From the NCBI RefSeq assembly GCF_016772415.1, contig NZ_JAGSGD010000001.1, forward strand, positions 1,699,501 to 1,763,500: a stretch of DNA of 64,000 bases. Direction: 5' to 3'. The stretch comes from Phenylobacterium glaciei. GTDB lineage: Bacteria; Pseudomonadota; Alphaproteobacteria; Caulobacterales; Caulobacteraceae. Numbering within the stretch: position 1 is the stretch's first letter; each line of letters begins with the position of its first letter. The notes under the pieces are model-generated. The model did not search any database. It was not told the DNA's origin and saw only the letters and a program-made list of their open reading frames with translations. Below are positions 1 through 9,350 of the stretch, in pieces. Made by a program: the position numbers and the translations under genes.

Positions 1-992
1 CCTTGCGCGCTTCTGGGACCGACCTGGCGATCATGGGCTTCAAGCCGGTGGACGGCCTGCTCTATGGCCGCCTGATCCTGGGCGCCGACGGCCATGTGAT
101 CCGCATCGTCGAGCCCAAGGACGCCACCGCCGAGGAACTGGCGGTCAAGGCCTGCAACGCCGGCATGTACTGCGCCGACCGCGCCGCCCTGTTCGGCTGG
201 CTGGACCGCGTCGACAACAACAATGGCAAGCAGGAGTACTACATCACCTCCATCGTCGGCCTGGCCACGGCCGAGGAGAAGAAGGTGCGGGTCAACTTCG
301 CGCCGGAAAACGCGGTGATGGGCGCCGACACCCCCATGCAGCTCTCCCAGGCCGAGGCGATCTTCCAGGCCCGTGCCCGGGCCCACTTCCTGGCCGAGGG
401 CGTGGCCATGGCGGCGCCAGAGACCATCCATTTCAGCTGGGACACCCAGCTTGCCCCCGGCGTGCAGGTCGAGCAGTTCGTGGTCTTTGCGCCCGGCGTC
501 ACGGTGGAGACCGGGGCGGTGATCCGCGCCTTCAGCCACCTGGAGGGCTGTATCGTCCATTCCGGCGCCCTGATCGGCCCCTATGCCCGGCTGCGGCCGG
601 GCGCCGACATCGGCGAGGACGCCCACATCGGCAACTTCGTCGAGGTGAAGAAGGTCAAGGTCGGCGCCGGCGCCAAGGCCAACCACCTGTCCTATCTGGG
701 GGACGGCACCGTGGGCGCGAAAGCCAACATCGGGGCGGGCACCATCTTCTGCAACTATGACGGCTTCGACAAATACGAGACCCACATCGGCGAGAACGCC
801 TTCGTCGGCTCCAACAGCGCCCTAGTGGCGCCTGTGCGGGTGGGGGCGGGCGCGATGACCGGCTCGGGTTCGGTGGTCACCGCCGACGTGCCGGCCGACG
901 CCCTGGCGCTGTCGCGCGCGCCGCAGCAGAACAAGGACGGCTGGGCCGCGCGCTTCCGGGCCATGAAGATCGCCCAGAAGGCCAAGAAATAG
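1..992 (+). CDS. glmU: GlmU, C-terminal part (partial at left edge)
   Basis: Bifunctional N-acetylglucosamine-1-phosphate uridyltransferase / glucosamine-1-phosphate acetyltransferase, which makes UDP-GlcNAc for peptidoglycan and LPS in the cytoplasm. The gene enters from the left edge, with the reading frame starting at base 3. About 329 residues remain of a family length near 450, so most of the uridyltransferase domain is outside. What is visible is the end of the nucleotidyltransferase domain and the left-handed beta-helix of hexapeptide repeats (roughly residues 160-300 of the fragment). The acetyltransferase motif NHLSYLGD, which carries the catalytic His, is near residue 228, followed by [13 protein letters not shown]. 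rpiA follows 37 bases downstream on the same strand. The call is firm; only the N-terminus is unseen. Confidence 0.95.
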   Translation, partial: LRASGTDLAIMGFKPVDGLLYGRLILGADGHVIRIVEPKDATAEELAVKACNAGMYCADRAALFGWLDRVDNNNGKQEYYITSIVGLATAEEKKVRVNFAPENAVMGADTPMQLSQAEAIFQARARAHFLAEGVAMAAPETIHFSWDTQLAPGVQVEQFVVFAPGVTVETGAVIRAFSHLEGCIVHSGALIGPYARLRPGADIGEDAHIGNFVEVKKVKVGAGAKANHLSYLGDGTVGAKANIGAGTIFCNYDGFDKYETHIGENAFVGSNSALVAPVRVGAGAMTGSGSVVTADVPADALALSRAPQQNKDGWAARFRAMKIAQKAKK

Positions 993-1029
993 CGGTGCGG
1001 GAAATCCAGCCTTCGCCTATGTCAAAGCC

Positions 1030-1713
1030 ATGAACGCAGACGATCAGAAGCGCGCCGCCGGCGAGGCCGCCGCGGCCTTTGTCGAAGCCGGCATGACCGT
1101 GGGCCTGGGCACCGGCTCCACCGCCGCCTGGTTCGTCAAGGCGCTGGCCGCCCGCAAGCTGGACATCGTGGCGGTCTCCACCTCGCTGGCCACCGCCGAG
1201 CTGGCCGCCAGCCTGGGCATCCGCCTGAAGGAGCTGGGGGAGGCGAAAGCCATCGACCTCACCGTCGACGGCGCAGACGAGATCGGCCCGGCCCTGTCCC
1301 TGATCAAGGGCGGCGGCGCGGCCCTGCTGCGGGAGAAGCTGGTCTGGGAGGCGTCGAAGCGCTGCGTGGTCATCGCCGACGCCGCCAAGCGCGTGCCGGT
1401 GCTGGGCAAGTTCCCCCTGCCCATCGAGGTGGTGGCCTTCGGGCACGAGACCACCATGCTGCGCATCTGCGACGCCCTGACCGAATGCGACCTGGGCGTG
1501 GCCCCCCGCCTGCGGATGAAGGACGGCGCGCCGGTCCGCACCGACGGCGGCAATGTGATCTATGACGCCGCCTGTGGCCGCATCGAGGAGCCCGCCCTGC
1601 TTGCCGCGGTCCTCAAGAGCGTCACCGGGGTGGTGGACCACGGCCTGTTCCTGGATCTCGCCGACCTCGCCCTGGTGGGAACCGCCGACGGCGTCGTCTC
1701 TGTAGAGCCGTAG
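1030..1713 (+). CDS. rpiA: Ribose-5-phosphate isomerase A
   Basis: Interconverts ribose 5-phosphate and ribulose 5-phosphate in the non-oxidative pentose phosphate pathway. The 227-residue length is normal for RpiA. Family signatures are the phosphate-binding GLGTGSTA near residue 25, VDGADEIG near residue 79 with the catalytic Asp pair, and KGGGAALLREK just after it. The ATG at 1030 gives the expected N-terminus; no strong Shine-Dalgarno is visible, so it may be translated in coupling with glmU, whose stop lies 37 bases upstream. gor follows 76 bases downstream, making a plausible glmU-rpiA-gor transcription unit. There are no unusual residues. Confidence 0.95.
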   Translation: MNADDQKRAAGEAAAAFVEAGMTVGLGTGSTAAWFVKALAARKLDIVAVSTSLATAELAASLGIRLKELGEAKAIDLTVDGADEIGPALSLIKGGGAALLREKLVWEASKRCVVIADAAKRVPVLGKFPLPIEVVAFGHETTMLRICDALTECDLGVAPRLRMKDGAPVRTDGGNVIYDAACGRIEEPALLAAVLKSVTGVVDHGLFLDLADLALVGTADGVVSVEP

Positions 1714-1789
1714 GTTTATTTGAACTGACGTGTTCCCGCCGGGCGATCTGATCGCCATTTCTGGCGGCGACGCTTCAAAGGAGTTTCTC

Positions 1790-3169
1790 TTGGCGACCTA
1801 CGACTACGATCTCTTCGTCATCGGCGCGGGTTCGGGCGGCGTGCGCGCCGCGCGGCTGGCGGCCATGTCCGGCGCCAAGGTGGCGGTGGCCGAGGAACAC
1901 CGGGTGGGCGGAACCTGCGTCATCCGAGGCTGTGTGCCCAAGAAGTTCATGGTCTACGCCTCGGAGTTCGCCAGCTACGCCAAGGTGGCCGAGGGCTATG
2001 GTTGGTCTCCCAGCCAGTCCACCTTTGACTGGTCCAAGTTCCTGGAGGCCAAGGACCGCGAGATCGCCCGGCTGTCGGGTATCTATGTCACCAACCTCAG
2101 CAACGCCGGCGCCGAGATCGTCCATGCCCGAGCGACCCTGAAGGACGTCCACACCGTCGAGATCGTCGGCAAGGGCGTGGTGACCGCCGACAAGATCCTG
2201 GTGGCCACCGGCGGCCGGCCCTGGAGCCCCGCCGACCTGCCCGGGATCGAACACGCCATCACCTCGGAAGAGGCCTTCCACCTGCCGCAGTTGCCCAAGT
2301 CGATCATGATTGCCGGCGGCGGCTATATCGCCGTGGAGTTCGCCGGAATCTTCGCGGGCCTGGGGGTGGACACCACGCTGGTCTATCGCGGCGCCAACAT
2401 CCTGCGCGGCTTCGACGACGACGTGCGCAGCCATCTGGCCGAGGAGATGAAGAAGAAGGGCATCAAGATCATCCTGGGCTGCGAGCACGCCAGCATCGAG
2501 AAGACCGACGCGGGCCTGGTCAATCACATGTCCAGCGGCCTCGACGTCGTCACCGAGCAGGTGATGTTCGCCACCGGCCGCAAGCCTCACACCAAGGGCC
2601 TGGGCCTGGAGGCCGCCGGCGTGAAGCTGGCCGATAGCGGCGCGGTGATGGTGGACAGGTTCTCCAAGACCAATGTCGACAACATCTGGGCCGTGGGCGA
2701 CGTCACCGATCGGATCAACCTGACCCCGGTGGCGATCCGCGAGGGCGCGGCCTTTTCACAGACCGAGTTCTACAACAACCCCACCAGTTTCGATCACGAC
2801 ATGGTGGCCTCGGCGGTGTTCTCGCAGCCGCCGGTGGGCTCGGTGGGCCAATCGGAGGCCGATGCGCGCCACGAGCACGGCAAGGTCGATATCTACCTGT
2901 CCCGCTTCCGGCCGATGAAGACCACCTTCTACGGCGGCGACGACCGCTGCCTGATCAAGCTGGTGGTGGCCCGCGACAGCCAGAAGATCGTCGGCTGCCA
3001 CGTGGTGGGGCCTGACTCTCCGGAGATCATCCAGATGGCCGCCATCGCCGTGAAGATGGGGGTCACCAAGGCCCAGTGGGATTCCACCTGCGCCGTCCAT
3101 CCGACCCTGGCCGAGGAACTTGTCACCATGCGCGACAAATACGTGCCGGCCGGTCTGAGCGCCGCGTGA
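1790..3169 (+). CDS. gor: Glutathione-disulfide reductase
   Basis: Flavoenzyme that reduces glutathione disulfide with NADPH. The start is taken as the TTG at 1790 because a strong AAAGGAG lies at 1777-1783, six bases upstream; this gives 459 residues, the usual size. Visible parts are the FAD-binding VIGAGSGG (about residues 10-17), the redox-active disulfide in GGTCVIRGCVPKK (Cys43 and Cys48), the NADPH-binding GGGYIAVEF, the second FAD motif WAVGDVTDR and the C-terminal catalytic VHPTLAEE. The CVIRGCVPKK spacing and sequence favour glutathione reductase over dihydrolipoamide or mercuric reductase. The stop TGA overlaps the GTG start of the next gene (GTGA, 3166-3169). A longer frame opens at 1730 but has no ribosome site. 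Confidence 0.93.
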   Translation: MATYDYDLFVIGAGSGGVRAARLAAMSGAKVAVAEEHRVGGTCVIRGCVPKKFMVYASEFASYAKVAEGYGWSPSQSTFDWSKFLEAKDREIARLSGIYVTNLSNAGAEIVHARATLKDVHTVEIVGKGVVTADKILVATGGRPWSPADLPGIEHAITSEEAFHLPQLPKSIMIAGGGYIAVEFAGIFAGLGVDTTLVYRGANILRGFDDDVRSHLAEEMKKKGIKIILGCEHASIEKTDAGLVNHMSSGLDVVTEQVMFATGRKPHTKGLGLEAAGVKLADSGAVMVDRFSKTNVDNIWAVGDVTDRINLTPVAIREGAAFSQTEFYNNPTSFDHDMVASAVFSQPPVGSVGQSEADARHEHGKVDIYLSRFRPMKTTFYGGDDRCLIKLVVARDSQKIVGCHVVGPDSPEIIQMAAIAVKMGVTKAQWDSTCAVHPTLAEELVTMRDKYVPAGLSAA

Positions 3170-4407
3170 GCCGGACCGCCCAGCCAGGCCCCAAGCTCGC
3201 CGCCTGGTGCGGTTGGGTGATGGCGGGCGGCTTGGCCCTGACGCCGATCATCGGCTGGCTGGCGCCGCTCGCCTTCGCGCCTCTGCTCACCATCATGGGT
3301 GTGCTGACCTTGCCCGCCCTGCGGATCGAGGAGGAAGATCGGCCCGTCGGCATCGCCATCGTCACCCTTGTGCTGTGGGCCGCGGGATCCTCGGCCTGGA
3401 GCCCCTTCACCGCCAAGGACCTCGGAGAGTCCACCGCCGCCAAGCTGATCGCCGAGACGGTGGTGTTCTTCGCCGCCATCTGCGCGGCGCGGGCCGCGGC
3501 GCCCCGGTCGCGGACCGTGGCCCTGCATGTCCTGGCCTGGGGGACGGCGCTGCTGGGCCTGATCCTGCTGATCGAGGGCCTGACCGGCGCGGCGCTCTAC
3601 CGCGGCGTCCGCGACGCCATCCATGATCCGATCCGGCCCGACCTGGGGATCGCCAAGGCCGCTGAGGGCCTGTTCATCCTGGCCATGCTGGCGCCGGCCG
3701 CCGCGCTTTCCGCCGTGCGCGTCGTGCGCGCGCCCTGGCTGGTCGCGCCCATGGTGCTGGGGCTGGTGGTTCCAGCCGTCACCCTCGGCTACGACGCGCC
3801 CCTGATCGCCCTGGTGGTCTGTGTGATCGCCGGACTGGCGACGGCGGCCTGGCCGACCTGGGGCCCCAGGGCCCTGGCTTTGGTGGGCGCGGTCTATTTC
3901 CTGGGCGCGCCGGCCATTGTCTGGGCCGTGAGGCGGTCGGGTTGGTACGACGTGCTGGAAAAGGACGTCCCGCTCTCCTGGTCCCAGCGCATGGGCTATT
4001 GGCGGCACGCCGCCGACTGGATCAGCGACCACCCCCTGCGCGGCTGGGGTCTGGACGCCAGCCGCATGTTCAATCCGGGTATCAAGCTCCACCCCCACGA
4101 CTCGGCTCTGCAGATCTGGCTGGAACTGGGCCTGATCGGGGCCATGGCCGCCGCCGTCTTCTGGGTCGCCCTGCTGGCCGGGATGGGCCGCAAGGCCCGC
4201 GACCCCGCCCTGGCCATCTCGGGCGCCACCGCCATGGCCTATCTGACCTTCAGCGCGGTCTCCTTCGGGGTCTGGCAGGAGTGGTGGCTGGCGGTGGGGT
4301 CGCTGGCCGCCCTTGCCTGTGCGGGCCTGCAGCGTCAACCCGCCCACGCGAAAGCCCGCGCGTCTGTGGCTCCCCGGCCATCGACGGCGGCGGTGTTCTC
4401 GGAGTAA
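3166..4407 (+). CDS. O-antigen ligase / Wzy-type polysaccharide polymerase family membrane protein
   Basis: An integral membrane protein of about 413 residues with around ten hydrophobic segments. The periplasmic-loop region RMGYWRHAADWISDHPLRGWG followed by HPHDSALQIWLELGLIGAM is typical of the O-antigen ligase (WaaL/Wzy/ExoQ-like) superfamily, including the conserved His in the HPHDS-type motif. Members join or polymerise lipid-linked glycans at the periplasmic face of the inner membrane; substrate and exact reaction cannot be read from sequence. The start is the GTG at 3166, overlapping the gor stop by four bases, which implies translational coupling. No other polysaccharide gene lies nearby, so the context gives no substrate clue. 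Confidence 0.8.
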   Translation: MSRTAQPGPKLAAWCGWVMAGGLALTPIIGWLAPLAFAPLLTIMGVLTLPALRIEEEDRPVGIAIVTLVLWAAGSSAWSPFTAKDLGESTAAKLIAETVVFFAAICAARAAAPRSRTVALHVLAWGTALLGLILLIEGLTGAALYRGVRDAIHDPIRPDLGIAKAAEGLFILAMLAPAAALSAVRVVRAPWLVAPMVLGLVVPAVTLGYDAPLIALVVCVIAGLATAAWPTWGPRALALVGAVYFLGAPAIVWAVRRSGWYDVLEKDVPLSWSQRMGYWRHAADWISDHPLRGWGLDASRMFNPGIKLHPHDSALQIWLELGLIGAMAAAVFWVALLAGMGRKARDPALAISGATAMAYLTFSAVSFGVWQEWWLAVGSLAALACAGLQRQPAHAKARASVAPRPSTAAVFSE

Positions 4408-4449
4408 GAACGCCGGCCCGCGAGACCAGGCGGGGACGGAGTTGTTGAG

Positions 4450-5829
4450 ATGACCGAACATTGGACGCCGGCCTCCTGGAGAGCCAAGCCCGCCAAGCAC
4501 TTGCCCACCGACTATCCGGATGCGGCGGCCCTGGCCGGTGTGGAGCAGACCCTGCGTGGCATGCCGCCCCTGGTGTTCGCCGGTGAGGCGCGTCGTCTGA
4601 AGACCCTGCTGGGCGAGGTGGCCGATGGTCGGGCCTTCCTGTTGCAGGGCGGCGACTGCGCCGAGAGCTTCAAGGAATTCCATGCCGACAACATCCGCGA
4701 CACCTTCCGCCTGATCCTGCAGATGGCCGTCGTGCTGACCTTCGCCGGCGGCAAGCCGGTGGTGAAGGTGGGCCGCATGGCCGGCCAGTTCGCCAAGCCA
4801 CGCTCCTCCCCGGTGGAGACCATCGACGGCGTCGAGCTGCCCTCCTATCGCGGCGACATCATCAACGGCATGGACTTTGACGCCGCCTCGCGGATCCCCG
4901 ATCCGGCGCGGCTGCTGCAGGCCTACTCGCAGTCGGCCTCGACCCTGAATCTGCTGCGGGCCTTCGCCGGCGGCGGCTACGCCGACCTCTACAACATCCA
5001 CCGCTGGACCCTGGGCTTCGTCAACGACAGCCCGCAGGGCGCGCGCTACCACGAGCTGTCGGAGAAGATCAGCGAGGCCCTGACCTTCATGGCCGCCATC
5101 GGCGTCACGCCTGAGAGCCAGCCTGACCTGCACCGCGTGGAGTTCTTCACCGCCCACGAGGCCCTGCTGCTGGGCTTCGAGGAGGCCATGACCCGCGTCG
5201 ATTCGACCTCGGGCGACTGGTACGACACCTCGGCCCACCTGCTGTGGATCGGCGAGCGCACCCGCCAGCTGGACGGCGCCCACGTGGAATACTTCCGCGG
5301 CATCAAGAACCCCATCGGGGTGAAGGTGGGTCCGACCGTCGAGCCCGACGAACTGCTGCGTCTGATCGATGTGCTGAACCCGAAGAACGAGGCCGGCCGG
5401 CTGACCCTTTACGGCCGCTTCGGCTCCGACAAGATCGAGGCCCGCCTGCCGCGCCTGATGGAGGCCACCAAGCGTTCGGGCCGCAGCGTCGTCTGGGCTA
5501 TCGACCCGATGCACGGCAATACGCTGACCGCCACCAACGGCTACAAGACCCGTCCCTTCGACCGCATCCTGGCCGAGGTGAAGAGCTTCGTGGAGATCGC
5601 CAAGGCCCAGGGCGTCCACCCCGGCGGCGTGCACCTGGAGATGACCGGCCAGAACGTCACCGAGTGCCTGGGCGGGGCGCGCGCGCTCACCGAAGGCGAC
5701 CTGGCCGACCGCTACCACACCCACTGCGACCCGCGGCTCAATGGCGAACAGGCCCTGGAGCTGGCCTTCCTGGTGGCCGAGAAGCTGAAGGAAGACCGGG
5801 TCGACGCGGCCCTGCGCGCCGCGGTCTAA
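4450..5829 (+). CDS. Class II 3-deoxy-7-phosphoheptulonate (DAHP) synthase
   Basis: First enzyme of the shikimate pathway: condenses phosphoenolpyruvate and erythrose 4-phosphate. The 459 residues match the class II (plant/Mycobacterium AroG-like) family rather than the E. coli AroFGH class I type. Recognised motifs in order are [11 protein letters not shown] near residue 65, [49 protein letters not shown] and [14 protein letters not shown], which cover the metal and PEP ligands (Cys, His, Glu, Asp). GGGACGGAG just upstream of the ATG at 4450 can serve as ribosome site. The gene ends tail-to-tail with the following minus-strand gene, sharing four bases (5826-5829). I give no symbol because naming of class II enzymes varies. 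Confidence 0.93.
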   Translation: MTEHWTPASWRAKPAKHLPTDYPDAAALAGVEQTLRGMPPLVFAGEARRLKTLLGEVADGRAFLLQGGDCAESFKEFHADNIRDTFRLILQMAVVLTFAGGKPVVKVGRMAGQFAKPRSSPVETIDGVELPSYRGDIINGMDFDAASRIPDPARLLQAYSQSASTLNLLRAFAGGGYADLYNIHRWTLGFVNDSPQGARYHELSEKISEALTFMAAIGVTPESQPDLHRVEFFTAHEALLLGFEEAMTRVDSTSGDWYDTSAHLLWIGERTRQLDGAHVEYFRGIKNPIGVKVGPTVEPDELLRLIDVLNPKNEAGRLTLYGRFGSDKIEARLPRLMEATKRSGRSVVWAIDPMHGNTLTATNGYKTRPFDRILAEVKSFVEIAKAQGVHPGGVHLEMTGQNVTECLGGARALTEGDLADRYHTHCDPRLNGEQALELAFLVAEKLKEDRVDAALRAAV

Positions 5830-7247
5830 CTCGCGGCCTGATCCCCGGTGACGCCGAGACGCTGTATCGCGTCGGCGGCGTGACGGGCGGCGGGGCCAGG
5901 CGGCGCGGTCTCGCCATTGGCCATGGCCTGGAGGGTTTCGAGCTTCCTGGCTTTGGGGGTCATGCTCCCGGCCAGGTCGGCGATCACGCCGCCCTCGAGG
6001 TTGATGGCGCCTGCGATCTGGCCGATGCCGTCCAGCAGGTCCTGCGTCCCCACCACGCCGGCGCCGGCCCGCGCCAGCCGACGCCAGGTGCGCGCCAGCA
6101 CCAGAAGGGCGGCGACGGCCCCGCCCGCGCTATTCAGCAGGTCGGCCTTGAATGGCGGGGTCAGGACGGCGGCCTCGACAAAGCGCACAGCGCGCCGCCG
6201 GTTGGCGTCTCCGGTGACGCTCTCCAACACCGTCATCAAGGCGTCGAGGCCTGCCACCAGGCCGTTCTGCTCGTGCAGCAGGGTGTTGACGAAGTTCGGT
6301 TCCACCAGGCGCTCGGAGCGGCGCAGGATCGCCTCGGCGACATCCTCGGCGGGCAGCAGGGGACCGCAGGCGGCGGTCAGCGCCACGGCCAGGCCGCGCA
6401 CGGCGGCGATCTCGCCCATGCCGCTGCCCGGGTGCAGGCGGCGCTTGGTGTCGAGGTCGGCCAGGACCCGGCGGCTGAGGGCCAGCCGCAGGGCGTTGAA
6501 GTCGCCGTTCTCGATGTGGCGCGCCAGGCGGGCGCCGGGCGCGGGCAGGGGGGCCACCAGCTGCCGAAGCGTCGGATGAACCGCGATGATGGCGTCTATG
6601 GTCCTACCATGGGCCAGGCGCACCAGGCCGAGCAGGAAGCATCCCAGCTCCAGATCGCCCCCGATCAACTGGGCGAGGCCGGCCTCCGACCCACAGAGGT
6701 CCTGTAAGGCCGGCTCCAGGAGGCTCAGGGCAAACGCGCGGGCAGGGCCATCGGCCGGGGCTGCGACCACCAGGTCCAGGGCGCGCTCCACCTTGCCGCC
6801 CCAGTCCTCGGCGGCCGCCATATAGGCGGCTATCCCGGCGGCGACGCGATAGCCGAATGCGGGCTCGGTCGAGGCGCAGGCTCCGGCGAAACCGCCCAGG
6901 TCGAATTCCGCCAGCAGGCCAGGCTTCTCGTCGCGCAGGATGCGGGCGATCGCCTGGTCGGCCACGGCATGCAGGCCGCGCATGACCTCATGGACGCTGG
7001 CGCCGCGCGCGAGGGCCAGGGGCACGGCGATCTTCTGGAAGGCATGCTGCAGGTCGCGGCTGGAGGCTTCCAGTTTGCGGATCAGATCAGGGCGATGCAG
7101 CAGCTCGAAGGGGGTGGCCTGGTTGGCCGCCAGCCAATTTTCGAGCACGCGGCCGATCTGCTCGCGCGCCGCCGGCGCGTAGAGATCGGCGGCGCTGGCG
7201 CAGAGGGGTTCGAGATTTCGCCTGGGGGAGGGCGTCTTGGAGGTCAC
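5826..7247 (-). CDS. Conserved protein of unknown function, alpha-helical, 473 aa
   Basis: I do not recognise a characterised family. The frame is strongly coding (GC-rich third positions over 473 codons) and starts with GTG at 7247. The product is rich in Ala, Leu and Arg, has no signal peptide and no convincing membrane helix, and reads as a soluble alpha-helical protein. The N-terminal 120 residues are amphipathic helices ([19 protein letters not shown], then [20 protein letters not shown]). A more conserved-looking stretch is [20 protein letters not shown]. Its stop codon overlaps that of the DAHP synthase gene. It stands alone on this strand. Related proteins probably exist only in Caulobacterales, but that is inference. 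Confidence 0.6.
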   Translation of the reverse strand: MTSKTPSPRRNLEPLCASAADLYAPAAREQIGRVLENWLAANQATPFELLHRPDLIRKLEASSRDLQHAFQKIAVPLALARGASVHEVMRGLHAVADQAIARILRDEKPGLLAEFDLGGFAGACASTEPAFGYRVAAGIAAYMAAAEDWGGKVERALDLVVAAPADGPARAFALSLLEPALQDLCGSEAGLAQLIGGDLELGCFLLGLVRLAHGRTIDAIIAVHPTLRQLVAPLPAPGARLARHIENGDFNALRLALSRRVLADLDTKRRLHPGSGMGEIAAVRGLAVALTAACGPLLPAEDVAEAILRRSERLVEPNFVNTLLHEQNGLVAGLDALMTVLESVTGDANRRRAVRFVEAAVLTPPFKADLLNSAGGAVAALLVLARTWRRLARAGAGVVGTQDLLDGIGQIAGAINLEGGVIADLAGSMTPKARKLETLQAMANGETAPPGPAARHAADAIQRLGVTGDQAAS

Positions 7248-7307
7248 GGTTGTCTTGTTTCGCTTGGGGGGTGACCTGAGGTTGCCGCCTAAAGTCCGTA
7301 GGTAGTC

Positions 7308-7394
7308 CTAAGGATCGGGGTCCAGCGCCACGATGCGCTGCTGGGTCGCAGGTCCACCCCCGACGACGCGGATCGGCCATTGCGGATGTGCCAT
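7308..7394 (-). CDS. Possible 28-residue small protein
   Basis: A short frame starts at ATG 7394 and ends at TAG 7308-7310, in the gap between the 473-aa gene and the MATE gene. It begins MAHPQWPIRVVGGGP and ends VALDPDP. Third codon positions are mostly G or C, and GGTGA lies five bases upstream of the ATG as a weak ribosome site. It could be a genuine small protein, the remnant of a longer gene, or chance. I have no homology evidence. Confidence 0.2.
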   Translation of the reverse strand: MAHPQWPIRVVGGGPATQQRIVALDPDP

Positions 7395-7485
7395 TGTTAT
7401 CACCGGGGTCCAGGAATCTGACCCCTCGGGTCAAGCTTCGCTTGCGAGGCGAGGAGGGTGGCGGCAGGTTCCGCCCCTCTTTGAA

Positions 7486-8874
7486 ATGGTGATCCCCATG
7501 GCCGGACCCTCGGCCCCCGCGAACTCCCCGACGGGAGGGCGCGCAAATGTCGTCCGCACCGAACTGGCCGAGCTGCTGCAGCTCTCCTGGCCGGTGGTGC
7601 TGTCGCGCCTGGGCATCATGGGCATGGGTTTATCCGACGCCATCGTGGTGGGACGCTACTCGGCGACCGAGCTCGGCTATCACGCCATGGCCTGGGCGCC
7701 GACCAGCGTCATCGTCACCATGACCGTGGGTCTGCTCAGCGGCATCCAGGTGATGACCTCGCGCGCCAACGGCCAGGGCCGGCCGGAGATCACCGGCGCG
7801 GTGCTGCGCCGGGGGCTGAGCTACAGCCTGTGGATAGGGCTGGTCTCCACCCTGGTGCTGATCGCCGGCGGTCCGGCCTTTCTGCATATCCTCGGCCTGG
7901 AGAAGGACCTCGCGGATGGCGCGTCAAAGCCGCTGATCATCTTCGCCCTGTCCATGCCGGGCTACGCCTTCAGCGTCGCCGCCAGTTTCTGGCTGGAGGG
8001 GCAGGGCAGGCCCAAGCCCGCGGCGGTGATGATGTGGCTGGCCAATGGCGTGAACCTGGCCCTGGACCTGTTGCTGGTGCCAGGAACCTTCGGCCTGGAG
8101 CCGCTGGGCGCCGTCGGCGGGGCCTGGGCGACCACGGGCGCGCGGACCTTCCTGGCGATCGTCCTGCTGATCTATATCGCCCGCATGTCCGACAGCCGCG
8201 CCTTGGGCGTCTTCACCAAGCCCGAGCCCGACCTCGCCGCCGAGACCGAGCAGCGGCGCATCGGCTATGGCGCCGGGGCCTCCAACTTCTTCGAGGTGGC
8301 CGCCTTCGCCGGCATGAACGTCATCGCGGGCTGGATCGGCGGCCTGGCGGTGGCGGCCTGGGCCATCACCCTGAATGTTGTGGCGATCATCTTCATGGTC
8401 CCGCTGGGCCTGTCGACCGGCGCTGCGGTGCTGGTGGGCCGGGCCTATGGCGCGCGCGACACCGCCGCGGTGAACCGTGCGGGCGCCATCGCCTTCGGGG
8501 TGACAGCGGTCTTCGGCCTGCTGATCAGCCTGATCGTCTGGCCGGGCGCGCGGCTGATCGCCGGGGCCTATACCCACGACCCCTTGACGCTGGCCATGGC
8601 GGCGCCCGCCGTGGCGCTGTCCTGCCTGTTCCTGATCCCCGACGCCGTCCAGGTGGTGGCCGCCCAGGCGCTGCGGGCGCGCGGCGAGGTGTGGATCCCG
8701 ACCTTCACCCATCTGGCCAGCTATGCGCTTGTCATGGCGCCGCTCGCCTGGTGGCTGGCGATCCCGATGGGAATGGGCTTGAACGGCATCGTTTGGGCCG
8801 TGGTGGCCGCCAGCTTCCTGTCGGCGGGCCTGCTGCTGACTCGTTTCCAGTGGCTGAGCACTAGGGACCGCTAG
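7486..8874 (+). CDS. MATE family efflux transporter
   Basis: A multidrug and toxin extrusion pump of the NorM/DinF superfamily, about 462 residues with twelve hydrophobic segments, exchanging drugs or metabolites for H+ or Na+ across the inner membrane. Typical features are the N-terminal LLQLSWPVVLSRLGIMGMG segment, GRYSATELGYHAMAW after helix one, and the internal duplication with a second-half start around the GAGASNFFEVAAFAGMNV segment. Two in-frame ATGs at 7486 and 7498 are possible; neither has a clear Shine-Dalgarno, so the start is uncertain by four codons. There is no neighbouring regulator. The substrate cannot be deduced. Confidence 0.88.
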   Translation: MVIPMAGPSAPANSPTGGRANVVRTELAELLQLSWPVVLSRLGIMGMGLSDAIVVGRYSATELGYHAMAWAPTSVIVTMTVGLLSGIQVMTSRANGQGRPEITGAVLRRGLSYSLWIGLVSTLVLIAGGPAFLHILGLEKDLADGASKPLIIFALSMPGYAFSVAASFWLEGQGRPKPAAVMMWLANGVNLALDLLLVPGTFGLEPLGAVGGAWATTGARTFLAIVLLIYIARMSDSRALGVFTKPEPDLAAETEQRRIGYGAGASNFFEVAAFAGMNVIAGWIGGLAVAAWAITLNVVAIIFMVPLGLSTGAAVLVGRAYGARDTAAVNRAGAIAFGVTAVFGLLISLIVWPGARLIAGAYTHDPLTLAMAAPAVALSCLFLIPDAVQVVAAQALRARGEVWIPTFTHLASYALVMAPLAWWLAIPMGMGLNGIVWAVVAASFLSAGLLLTRFQWLSTRDR

Positions 8875-8918
8875 CCCGTCAACTGAGTCTTCACGACGCT
8901 GCGCTACAGCTTGGCCAC

Positions 8919-9350
8919 ATGAGCAACGGCTTCACATCCAAGGCGACCGCGCGCGTTCTTATGGCCACGCTGGGTCCGGCCTGCCTGATCGCTATGATCG
9001 GCCCCTTCCAGGGCGCCGAGAAAGCCCTGGTCCCCTGGGACAAGGCCGCCCACTTCCTGGCCTTCTACGGCCTGACCCTGCTGATGTTCGCGGGCTTCCC
9101 GCAGCGTCGGCGGTTTGACCTGGTCTGTCTCGCGATCTTTGCGGGCGCGGCCATCGAGGTGGCCCAAATCCTGACCGGCCGGGACGGGGAGTTCGGCGAC
9201 CTACTGGCCGACGCCATCGGCGCCTTCGCCGTCTGGGGGCCTGTCTGGCTGGAGCATCATCGCACGCCCCGCGCCGAACGCAGGGTGGGCCAGCGCCGCT
9301 TCCGGCCCCAGCCCCGCCTCCGCGCTAGACCGGCCGCCGAAGCCGCCTAG
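8919..9350 (+). CDS. VanZ-like small membrane protein
   Basis: 143 residues with about four hydrophobic segments. The segment VPWDKAAHFLAFYGLTLLMF followed by FAGAAIEVAQILTGRDGEFGDLLADAIGA resembles the VanZ-like fold, where the D/H-containing first motif and the E..Q....R..E..D...D.IGA motif are conserved. The C-terminal 35 residues are Arg-rich and probably cytoplasmic. VanZ itself gives low-level teicoplanin resistance, but most chromosomal members have no known role. Its TAG stop shares four bases (CTAG, 9347-9350) with the convergent downstream gene. Confidence 0.72.
   Translation: MSNGFTSKATARVLMATLGPACLIAMIGPFQGAEKALVPWDKAAHFLAFYGLTLLMFAGFPQRRRFDLVCLAIFAGAAIEVAQILTGRDGEFGDLLADAIGAFAVWGPVWLEHHRTPRAERRVGQRRFRPQPRLRARPAAEAA

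Noticed and set aside
2929..5724. A 931-codon open frame on the minus strand opposite gor and DAHP synthase
   Set aside because: It lies opposite clear, motif-bearing genes; its product is low-complexity His/Gly/Gln/Arg-rich as expected from antisense reading of GC-rich codons.
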